In this document: piece by piece, positions 1 to 8,570 of the stretch
How the letters are laid out: each line of letters opens with the position of its first letter
How positions within the stretch are numbered: position 1 is the first letter of the stretch
Assembly (NCBI GenBank): GCA_018220985.1
Contig: JAAOXS010000023.1
Location: forward strand, 1 to 43,954
Length of the DNA stretch: 43,954 bases
Source: Nanobdellota archaeon
GTDB taxonomy: Archaea; Nanobdellota; Nanobdellia; PEZQ01
Direction: 5' to 3'
Position numbers and translations under genes: made by a program
Notes under the pieces: generated by a model
Database searches by the model: none
What the model was told of the DNA's origin: nothing
What the model saw: only the letters and a program-made list of their open reading frames with translations

Positions 1-3000
1 CCCAAATTATCCGAAACATTAACCTCAAACAACCTAGACAAAGTCCAAGCCTCAACATCCAAATCAACACGAGCATCAACCAATTTGGGTTTAGTAAAGT
101 AATAAAAAATTTCATCCACCAAAGTTATATTTTCCCAATAATAGCTATCATTTGATTTAAATGTAACATTATAATAACCTGGACTTGCTTCTTGAGTTGG
201 TGACCAAGTACACTTATACACATTAGCACCCACCATTTCTACATTAGAACAAGTAGTATAATAATTTGATGTTGAAACATTATAAGTAATGTTATTTACT
301 GAAATACTCATAGCAGATCCACAGTCATTATCAATATATCCTTGTAAAAGAATTGATTGGGGATAAGTGTAATTTTCACTACCATCAGGCAAATCAATAA
401 CACCATTTAAATCCCCCCTAACAAATAAGTTTCTTGACAAAAAAGTTGATGTATCATTTTGTTTATAACAACTTAATTCTGAAGCATTCACCTCTGCTTT
501 CCATTGTTGCTCACCAACTTGAAATTCAGGAGCACCCGAATAATCATCTTGGCAAGTTGCATTAAATGAAAGATTAGCATAACCACCCGCACTTGTTAAA
601 ATAATAAAATTACTATCAGTGTAATAATTATCAGTGTTATTTGTAGTAGTAATTGAATATTTTATTGGAAAACTTGATAAATCAGTTCCATTAATATCAC
701 GAACGTAAAAAGATAATAATCTTGTTTGACTGCCAGTTCTATTTGCTATCTCCCCCTGCCCTGCAATGTAATTCATTAAAACAGTATTTTTTTCAACTGC
801 AAAACCTTGCGTTGAAGTACTATTAGTTGTTCCATTCATGTCTGTAGCATTAAAGAAGAAATATCTGCTATCATCCACACCAGTACAATTATATTCTTTA
901 GTAAAATTAAGAGTCTGCCAATTACCATCATCAATTGTGTAATTATCTTCACCAATAAGTGTCCACGGTCCTGAAGAATCATTACTATCCCATAAATAGA
1001 CAGTTACATTGTTAACTCCAGTTGTGTTAACTGTAACATTAAACTTAAAAGTTGTACTACCCCACTCACCAGTTGAAACATTTATTGATGCATTTTCAAG
1101 AGGAATTTTATAAGATGAAACTTTAACTTCAAAACTGTCAAGACCATTAGTCTCATTTTCCACCAAGCCAGTAACGTTGTTTACCATTTTAATCATGAAT
1201 TGCCAGGTCGCAGCATCAGATTCAGTGAAATTTCTATACCAGTAAACAATTTGATTTTCACAATTAGTGCATTTTATTGGAGTTTGATTTATGCAAGTGA
1301 TTAATGGACATTCAGACCAAGAACCACCTCCTTTTTTCAAAAACAGTTTAACATCCATTTCAGTAGAATCTCCTGACGTGGCGTTTACTGAAAAATTCCA
1401 ATTTTCAACAGTGTAAAAATCATTATCTGGAACCACTGCTTGTCCGAAAACTTTTCTGTAAGCATTTAAGTAGAAAGCGTTTTCAAGCGTGTAAGTTCCA
1501 TTCCAATAATTTAATGTTTCACTTCCTTCAGAATATGAAGTCATTGTCACATTATACCATCCTGTTGGAGCGCTTAATGGAAGCGTACTTGAACAAGAAG
1601 CACTGCTTGTAGGCGTACAATTATAAGTTGATGCACCATTTTCAATTGAGAAATTAACTGCGAAAGAATTATAGTCTGTTTTCGTGTTATCACAATCATC
1701 ATTTATTGTTCCAGTATAAGTTATACTATCCAAATATTGTGTGTAATTCGTGTTCCCATCAGGACTTGTCATTTGAGAATTTGAAAGGTTTCCTTTTAAC
1801 CAGAAAGGTAAAGTGCCCCATTCCAGACTTTCAAAAGTAATGTTATCTTTGTAGTATTGTGAGTTTGAACTGCCTGATTTCCAATAGTTTTGTCCAACAG
1901 AAAAAATTGCTTTACACCATGTTAAAGCATCATTAGTCATTTCACGGTTTAAATAACCTGTTGAATTTGGAAAATCATAAACATAATCTAAAGTATCATT
2001 ATCATTATATTTTGAAATTGCAATAAACGCTGTTGGCGGAGATTGAGTAAGATAATACGCAGTAGTATCATTGTCAGTATCATAAAAATAAGTTGTGAAA
2101 TTGTAAGTTTGTGAACGATTAATTGTAATATTGAATTCATGTGTTTTATTATCGACTTGCAAATTATCTTTTTCAATTTCAAAATAGTCTTCAGTAGCTG
2201 AAAAACTTGTATTACCAGTATAAGCACTTGAAGAGCTGTCAGTTCCATTAAAGAAAAAGAACACATCAGAATCAATATCAGATTCATTAAAAGTGACTGT
2301 TATATTAATGTTTTTGGAGTTGGTTAAGTTAGTATCATTAGCATACGCATAACCCCCATAAATCCAACTATCTGCAATACCATGTTTGTACCAAGCCAAT
2401 ACAGTCACGTTATCACCACTATCACCATTAGGGTCTAAAACATCAACGCTGAAATTAAATGACTCACCCCAACCTCCCGGATTAGGGTAAACTGTTTCAT
2501 TTCTCAACACAGGGCGAACAGACTCCCAGCACCAAGTATAATTTACTTGAAAAGTGTCAATTAGTAAAATAACTGAACCTGGATTATTACCATAAGCTGC
2601 TGATTGAATACTAGTACAATTCCAATCACTTTCAGTCCCATTATAACCATTACTCTCACTTAAAGAACAAGTGTTTGGAGAGCCAGCATTACCTGTTGCG
2701 CAAGTCCAAGCAGGACCAACAGAGCCACTAGCAGCAATCACAGGCGCATAAGCATTGTAAGTTGTAAAAGTGCCTGAACTGGGTGTAATACAATTTTTCT
2801 CTATTTGGTTGGATATTCTTTGAAACGCGTCACCAGAAGAGGAAGATGAACCTCCAACATTCAGCATTCGCGTATACGTTGTTATGTTACGCATATAACA
2901 ACCTTCCAAACCCGGGCAGACATAACCAAAATCCCAAGTATCATAAAAAAAAGCAAAAGTACCTGTACCTTTAGCAGCTGCAGCACTCCAAATAATATCA

Positions 3001-4586
3001 TCAACATAATAAGTACATGGATTAGCCTGCAAATCCCACTCATCCTCAGAAAGCATTGGAACAGTCCAACTAATCGTGTCAGGCACACCATTACCATTTA
3101 AATCTTCAAAAGTCACGTTATACTTGTTCAAATTAATATCTTTAGAATCATAAACAACTAAAGGTTCACTAAAAGAAGAAACACTACTATTCAACCTGCG
3201 TAAAGTTAAAAAACCATAAAGCTCCTCAGGAAAACCAGTACTAACACGAATACTAGTATAGTGAACATTATCATCACCAACAACTTTTATTTTCTTCCTA
3301 AAACCATCAATAGGATTTACTTCAATAACTGACTCTTCAACTGAAAATGGCGCAGGAGTTTCATAAAATATTTCTAACAAATCATCACTTAACAATTCTA
3401 AATTGTAAAAATCGTTTTTATCATCAGAATAAATTTTTGTTAACTTATTCTTAATTTTAGACACATCCACTTTCGAATTTTTAGGCAATGTAAGTTTAAA
3501 ATCATCTTTTATAGCACTTTTTAATTTAGATGATTCAATTGTTTTCTTCCACTTAACAGGCTCACCCACTTTAGCAGATAATTGTTCAACACTAATATTC
3601 AAATCAAAATCAGTACAAGGAACATTAATTGAAACACTAATTGATTTATCCTCAAAATCAAGCAAGTTCACAGAAGCATTATAAAAACCACATTGAGTCA
3701 CATTCAACAACCAAGAAACATTAACTTCATTATGTACATCAAAAACAACTTTCTTAACAACATCATCAGTAAAAATTTCATCAGGAACATCAAGTCTCAC
3801 AACTCGCGCTTCAGAATCATAATAATCAGAAACAACAAGAACAGTAAGATTAACAATTGAATCCGAAACAAATTCTGAAACAACATTATTCAAACTAGAA
3901 TGTTGAATAATCGCAAAAGAATCAATTAACAATTCAGGCCTACCATAATCCACCAATAGTTCACCATGATAAGCGTAAATTGCTTTCCAAACATAACTAC
4001 CTTCTAATTCTAATTGAAAAGAAAGATTATAAACTTCATTAAAATTCGAAGCGTTAAAATTCAACACTTCACCACTAGGCAAATGCATAAGAACAAATTC
4101 CACCCTATCAATTAGTTCAGGATTAAAAACACCAACTGACAAATTTACAAAATCGCCAACAAAACCAAAACTCGCATCAACATCATAAGTATCAATTGCG
4201 TTAAGATACGCATCATTCAATTTTTTATCATATTCAGATGAATCAACAAAAATACTTTCATTACCTTCATAAAATAACACATAATTTGTATTGTTCAACT
4301 CATTGAAGAAAACAATAACACCATCATCACCAGTTACATTCGTAAATATTTTATCACCAACCACCCATTTAATTAATTGGTTTTTTATAGGTGTTCCATT
4401 ATCCAGCAATAATTTTGCATAAATAACATTATCTTCTTCAATAACTTCAATCTTAGAACTTGCCCATACTTCAAAAACAGCTGATGTTTCCAAATAGTTC
4501 AAAGAATTTATAACAGCATTAACTGAAGGAATAAGAATTAATAAAAACAGTATAAGAAAAATTACTAATTTATTATTCAGAATCAT
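1..4586 (-). CDS. Giant secreted surface protein, at least 1528 aa, C-terminus beyond left edge of window
   Basis: Not in the ORF track because it runs off the window. Reading from ATG at 4586 (minus) gives MILNNKLVIFLILFLLILIPSVNAVINSLNYLETSAVFEVWASSKIEV..., a signal peptide followed by an apparently continuous frame to position 1 (...FEVNVSDNLG). Very rich in N-x-S/T sequons; contains DLNGNGVPDTISWTVP and Ig-like repeats. Confidence 0.85.
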   Translation of the reverse strand, partial: MILNNKLVIFLILFLLILIPSVNAVINSLNYLETSAVFEVWASSKIEVIEEDNVIYAKLLLDNGTPIKNQLIKWVVGDKIFTNVTGDDGVIVFFNELNNTNYVLFYEGNESIFVDSSEYDKKLNDAYLNAIDTYDVDASFGFVGDFVNLSVGVFNPELIDRVEFVLMHLPSGEVLNFNASNFNEVYNLSFQLELEGSYVWKAIYAYHGELLVDYGRPELLIDSFAIIQHSSLNNVVSEFVSDSIVNLTVLVVSDYYDSEARVVRLDVPDEIFTDDVVKKVVFDVHNEVNVSWLLNVTQCGFYNASVNLLDFEDKSISVSINVPCTDFDLNISVEQLSAKVGEPVKWKKTIESSKLKSAIKDDFKLTLPKNSKVDVSKIKNKLTKIYSDDKNDFYNLELLSDDLLEIFYETPAPFSVEESVIEVNPIDGFRKKIKVVGDDNVHYTSIRVSTGFPEELYGFLTLRRLNSSVSSFSEPLVVYDSKDINLNKYNVTFEDLNGNGVPDTISWTVPMLSEDEWDLQANPCTYYVDDIIWSAAAAKGTGTFAFFYDTWDFGYVCPGLEGCYMRNITTYTRMLNVGGSSSSSGDAFQRISNQIEKNCITPSSGTFTTYNAYAPVIAASGSVGPAWTCATGNAGSPNTCSLSESNGYNGTESDWNCTSIQSAAYGNNPGSVILLIDTFQVNYTWCWESVRPVLRNETVYPNPGGWGESFNFSVDVLDPNGDSGDNVTVLAWYKHGIADSWIYGGYAYANDTNLTNSKNINITVTFNESDIDSDVFFFFNGTDSSSSAYTGNTSFSATEDYFEIEKDNLQVDNKTHEFNITINRSQTYNFTTYFYDTDNDTTAYYLTQSPPTAFIAISKYNDNDTLDYVYDFPNSTGYLNREMTNDALTWCKAIFSVGQNYWKSGSSNSQYYKDNITFESLEWGTLPFWLKGNLSNSQMTSPDGNTNYTQYLDSITYTGTINDDCDNTKTDYNSFAVNFSIENGASTYNCTPTSSASCSSTLPLSAPTGWYNVTMTSYSEGSETLNYWNGTYTLENAFYLNAYRKVFGQAVVPDNDFYTVENWNFSVNATSGDSTEMDVKLFLKKGGGSWSECPLITCINQTPIKCTNCENQIVYWYRNFTESDAATWQFMIKMVNNVTGLVENETNGLDSFEVKVSSYKIPLENASINVSTGEWGSTTFKFNVTVNTTGVNNVTVYLWDSNDSSGPWTLIGEDNYTIDDGNWQTLNFTKEYNCTGVDDSRYFFFNATDMNGTTNSTSTQGFAVEKNTVLMNYIAGQGEIANRTGSQTRLLSFYVRDINGTDLSSFPIKYSITTTNNTDNYYTDSNFIILTSAGGYANLSFNATCQDDYSGAPEFQVGEQQWKAEVNASELSCYKQNDTSTFLSRNLFVRGDLNGVIDLPDGSENYTYPQSILLQGYIDNDCGSAMSISVNNITYNVSTSNYYTTCSNVEMVGANVYKCTWSPTQEASPGYYNVTFKSNDSYYWENITLVDEIFYYFTKPKLVDARVDLDVEAWTLSRLFEVNVSDNL

Positions 4587-6276
4587 CACCTACAATAAAC
4601 GATATCAAATCATTTACAACACCTTCCCTGTCAACTCTGAAAATATTTTTGGCAACTGAAAACTCCAACAAAGGTTTATCATCAGTAATTAATTGAACAT
4701 TATCAGAATAACCGTGTAAATCTTCATCAGCAAACATTAACAAGAATTCAATTCTATCAGCAGCATCTTCTGACTCAAAAAATTTAGGTAAAGAACTGTG
4801 AAGTATTACACTTGAAAGCATTTCACGGGATTCAGAGTCAAGTAAGTAAAAATTCTTAGCAATATTTTCCAATACAAACTCACTATCAGAACCAACAAGT
4901 ATCAATTCAGTAGGGTATGGACCTTGCCGTTCTTCTTTTCTAACATTAGCAAAAATCAGAATATTCTGGAACACTGAATTAAACGTAGCGTAAAAACTTT
5001 TGAAATCGCTAATGCTTAATTCATAAACAGGAATCCACTGAACAAACAAACCATTCTCATTCAAGTGGCGTTTAGAAAGTTCAAAAAATTCTTTAGAAAA
5101 TAATGAACTTGAAAAATCCTGCCAAGGGTCACTAGGTTCAGGAATGATAATGTCAAAATTTTCTTTTGATTTTAATAAATAATTTCTACCATCATCAAAA
5201 ACAAGTTCTATATTATTATTATTCAAAACATCTCTGTTAACATCACTAAAAAATTCAATAGTATCAAGTATTAAAGGCTCTATTTCAACAACTGAAGTAT
5301 CAAGACTAATTGCAAGGTGCCCTGCAGTAGTGCCAGTTCCTAACCCAATAATTAACGCATTACTAGGATTATCATGAAGCAGTAATGGAAGATAAGCCAA
5401 AAGATAATTCACACGCATATCAGTAACGCTTGTCCCACCCTGACCCTTACCATTAATCAAAAGAGACCTTACTTCACCACCCTCTTCCACAACATCAATG
5501 GTTGCGTATAATCCTTCATCATGAAATAATATTTTTTGAGAGAATAATGGTTCCCCTTCAAATAATAAAGCCCTATAAAAACCATTTTCGTAAATGTTAT
5601 AAACATCATAATTTGAGAATGTTGAAACACCAACAAGTATCAAAAATGCAAAAGGTATCAAAATAATTGTTTTTTTGTTAAATGCTGCTAACATAGAAAA
5701 AGCAAGTAAGTTAAGAACACCCCCAAATAACACAGCATTATTCACGCCAATAAAAGGTATCAACAATAACGAAGTTATGCTCGCACCAATAACAGCCCCA
5801 AAATTATTAAATGAGTATAACTCTCCAATATTAGTTTTTACATCTTTCTTTTTGTAAGAATCAACAAACACAGGCCAAGTCATGCCCATCAAAATTGTTG
5901 GAATAGATATTATCACGAAAACAAGCAAAAAAAGAAGTGGCATGAATATTTCAAAATTATAATAAAAAATTGTTAATTGTTTGTAAATTAACGGCATGAA
6001 ATTAAATGTCATCAAAGAAAGCATTGCAGTTATTGCTATGCAAAATTGGATGAACATTAACAATTTGTACGAATCAATTTTTTTTAATAATTTAGTTGAA
6101 ATTATTGAGCCCAATCCCAACCCAAGCATAAAGCAAGCAAAAATAATTGAAACTGTATAAACTGTTGAACCGAGAAGCATTTGAATTGGACGTATCCAGC
6201 TAATCTCATATATTAAAGCAGCCATACCCGAAAAAAGAGTTGCTAAAAGAATTAAATGGTTTTTCTTAATCTTCAC
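4573..6276 (-). CDS. Membrane-fused spermidine synthase-like protein (multi-TM N-terminus plus SpeE/methyltransferase-like C-terminus)
   Basis: N-terminal hydrophobic helices with YEISWIRPIQMLLGST and MGMTWPVF; C-terminal Rossmann segment ALIIGLGTGTTAGHLA...VVEIEP...DDGRNYL...IIPEPSDPW typical of membrane-fused spermidine synthase-like proteins. Confidence 0.85.
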   Translation of the reverse strand: MKIKKNHLILLATLFSGMAALIYEISWIRPIQMLLGSTVYTVSIIFACFMLGLGLGSIISTKLLKKIDSYKLLMFIQFCIAITAMLSLMTFNFMPLIYKQLTIFYYNFEIFMPLLFLLVFVIISIPTILMGMTWPVFVDSYKKKDVKTNIGELYSFNNFGAVIGASITSLLLIPFIGVNNAVLFGGVLNLLAFSMLAAFNKKTIILIPFAFLILVGVSTFSNYDVYNIYENGFYRALLFEGEPLFSQKILFHDEGLYATIDVVEEGGEVRSLLINGKGQGGTSVTDMRVNYLLAYLPLLLHDNPSNALIIGLGTGTTAGHLAISLDTSVVEIEPLILDTIEFFSDVNRDVLNNNNIELVFDDGRNYLLKSKENFDIIIPEPSDPWQDFSSSLFSKEFFELSKRHLNENGLFVQWIPVYELSISDFKSFYATFNSVFQNILIFANVRKEERQGPYPTELILVGSDSEFVLENIAKNFYLLDSESREMLSSVILHSSLPKFFESEDAADRIEFLLMFADEDLHGYSDNVQLITDDKPLLEFSVAKNIFRVDREGVVNDLISFIVGDDSE

Positions 6277-6850
6277 TCAAACCACCTCTCAATAAAAAAA
6301 CACCAATTAACAAATTAATTAATACTGCAATAATTGAAGTGGTTGTTAATCCTAATGCAGGAATTAAAGCAAAACCTGTAAGCAATGAGCCTGCAACGGC
6401 TCCAAAAGAATTTACAGCATATAATTCGCCAGCACCTTCACCGTTCTTATCTTTCTTCAAAAACGCTTTGTTAACAATAGGCCATGTTGCACCCATCATC
6501 ATTGCGGGAATCACAAGTATTGAAAAACATATTATTAATTGCAATATATTATTTGAAATTAAAACATACAATAGAGGTAGTATTTCAAATGCGAAAATTA
6601 ATAAAACAGCATAAATCGATATTAAGATTTGAATAATACCAAATGTTATTAATGATTTGTACTTGATTTTAACTCTTGAAATTATCAAAGCACCTAATGC
6701 AAAACCACTTAGAAAAGCTGTAAGAAGCAAAGATGCTGATTGAATTGTCGAACCAAAAATTAGTTGAAGTTCCCTTGTCCATACAATTTCGTACACGAAA
6801 GTGGTAAATCCTGTAGCAAAAAACATGAAAAGTAAAAATTTCTTACTCAT
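6266..6850 (-). CDS. Membrane protein homologous to the TM domain of the adjacent spermidine synthase-like protein, lacking the SpeE domain
   Basis: FVYEIVWTRELQLIFGST, MGATWPIV and GELYAVNSFGAVAGSLLTGFALIPALG align with LIYEISWIRPIQMLLGST, MGMTWPVF and GELYSFNNFGAVIGASITSLLLIPFIG of the 567-aa neighbour. Confidence 0.8.
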   Translation of the reverse strand: MSKKFLLFMFFATGFTTFVYEIVWTRELQLIFGSTIQSASLLLTAFLSGFALGALIISRVKIKYKSLITFGIIQILISIYAVLLIFAFEILPLLYVLISNNILQLIICFSILVIPAMMMGATWPIVNKAFLKKDKNGEGAGELYAVNSFGAVAGSLLTGFALIPALGLTTTSIIAVLINLLIGVFLLRGGLSED

Positions 6851-7766
6851 AACCTACCCCCACTTGTACTTCGTCCAGTCCAAGGTTTAATTCCAAAGAA
6901 CTTCTTACAGTTATGTTAATTGTGAAAGAAGACTCTTTTTCTAAAACCCCAATTTCTTGTTTTAAACCACCTTCAAAAACTTCAAAGAAATCAGGTAAAA
7001 ACCATTCAACAACAACATTTTTTGCAATGCCACCATTATTTCTTATTATACCTGAAAATTCAATTAGTTCACCGCGAACTATTTTTTTAGGGATTAATAA
7101 TTCAACAATAATTTTAGATGTTAAACACACTATTTCATTTATTTGCGTGCAATTCTCCACTAAGACCACAGTACAGTTCTCATAAGTTGAGTTGAACGGA
7201 GAACAAAAAGTTTCACTAGAACAAAAAATCTCATTAAGCGTTTCATTGAAATTGCATAATTCAAAAACAGAACAATTCTCATTAAGAACAGTCAAGTTTT
7301 CGCAAACAGTATTGTTAAAAGAATAACATTCATCTTTAGTTATGTTCTCACAAAAATCACCAAAGATTTCTGTAGCATTAATAACAAACACATCATAACT
7401 CTGGTTCGTATTAAAAACGATTTCAGCAGGGTTAACAGAAGAAGTTCCTGAACTAACAAAAAACTCATCCTTCAAAATCCAAGAACCATCATCTTCAACC
7501 CAAAATTGAACATTGAAAGCGTTGCTTTCAGAATCGTAAACAGAAACAGTGAAGTTAGTTGAGTTATCTTCAAATTCAATAACTGATTCGTTTAAGAAAA
7601 CAACACTACTCTCAGCAAAGGTTACAAGACCTGTAATACTCGCGAAAGGGCTTAAAAAATCATTATCATCAAGACTAAAAATGTTACTTGCGGAGTACGC
7701 TATTACGACTAACAGTAAGACTACTGTCAGTACTTTTCCTAACCCTCTCCCAATCGGGCTTTTCAA
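6843..7766 (-). CDS. Secreted/membrane protein with Cys/N-glycosylation-sequon-rich segment and CARDB-like C-terminal domain
   Basis: N-terminal hydrophobic segment VLTVVLLLVVIAYSAS; repeated CENIT/CENLT/NCTVV/NCTQ segment; C-terminal VRGELIEFSGIIRNNGGIAKNVVVEWFLPDFFEV Ig-like domain. Confidence 0.65.
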   Translation of the reverse strand: MKSPIGRGLGKVLTVVLLLVVIAYSASNIFSLDDNDFLSPFASITGLVTFAESSVVFLNESVIEFEDNSTNFTVSVYDSESNAFNVQFWVEDDGSWILKDEFFVSSGTSSVNPAEIVFNTNQSYDVFVINATEIFGDFCENITKDECYSFNNTVCENLTVLNENCSVFELCNFNETLNEIFCSSETFCSPFNSTYENCTVVLVENCTQINEIVCLTSKIIVELLIPKKIVRGELIEFSGIIRNNGGIAKNVVVEWFLPDFFEVFEGGLKQEIGVLEKESSFTINITVRSSLELNLGLDEVQVGVGYE

Positions 7767-7808
7767 TTCAACTCAACCTTCAACTTCACTGTGGACTCGT
7801 GAACTTAC

Positions 7809-8570
7809 TCACGAGATAAGCATAATTTCAACAAGAGAACGCAAACGTTCTCCAACCCCTTTTTTCACTTTCTCACCTTCCAAAATTAAGGCAAGCTCAT
7901 CAAATTTTCTTGAAGTTTTACTCTTTGGTTTATACAAATTAATTGGTAAATTCTTACTTAAACTTCTTATTATATTACCATCAAAATGTATTGAAATACT
8001 TACTGGTATACCTGTTAATTTTTCAATATCAGCCACTTTCAAAGAGTGCTGACGACGCACCATATTCATCACAATCCCAACTATATTCGCATTATTCTGA
8101 GCTAATACCTCCCTTAAACGCAGAACATCAAAAACACAAGGTTGTGTAGGATTCATAACAATCAAAACTTCATCACAAATAGATAACGTTGCTATACCTT
8201 CTCTTCCAAAACCAGGAGCAGCATCAAGAAGTACAAAATCATACTGTTCAATTCCTCCAAGAACAGATTTTAAATTCTTCAAATTATCATTATTATTACT
8301 AATTGTTGACAAAGAACCTGGAATAACATCAACACCCGAAGAATGATTGAAAATAGCGCTCTCAAAAGAAGATTTACCTGAAATTAAATCATTAATTGTG
8401 AAAACATAATTGTAAATTCCAAAATGAAAATTTAAATGAGGAGTAGTAGGGTTAAAATCAACTAACAAAACTTTCTTACCATTCTTAACAAGCGACACTG
8501 CAAGATTTGAACTAACAGTTGTTTTACCAACACCACCCTTCCCAGAAACTATTCCAATAACACGCGTCAT
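7809..8570 (-). CDS. MinD/ParA family ATPase
   Basis: Deviant Walker A GIVSGKGGVGKTTVSSNLA, VLLVDFNPTTPHLNFHFG, FVLLDAAPGFGREG; amphipathic-looking C-terminus GVGERLRSLVEIMLIS. Confidence 0.9.
   Translation of the reverse strand: MTRVIGIVSGKGGVGKTTVSSNLAVSLVKNGKKVLLVDFNPTTPHLNFHFGIYNYVFTINDLISGKSSFESAIFNHSSGVDVIPGSLSTISNNNDNLKNLKSVLGGIEQYDFVLLDAAPGFGREGIATLSICDEVLIVMNPTQPCVFDVLRLREVLAQNNANIVGIVMNMVRRQHSLKVADIEKLTGIPVSISIHFDGNIIRSLSKNLPINLYKPKSKTSRKFDELALILEGEKVKKGVGERLRSLVEIMLIS

Noticed and set aside
1988-3097. ORFs 1988..2287 and 2882..3097 on minus strand
   Set aside because: Out of frame with the giant ORF that spans 1..4586; repetitive hydrophobic composition typical of frame-shifted translation.
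5675-8149. Plus-strand ORFs at 5675, 6339, 6913, 7549 and 7943
   Set aside because: Antisense to well-supported minus-strand genes; no recognisable domains.
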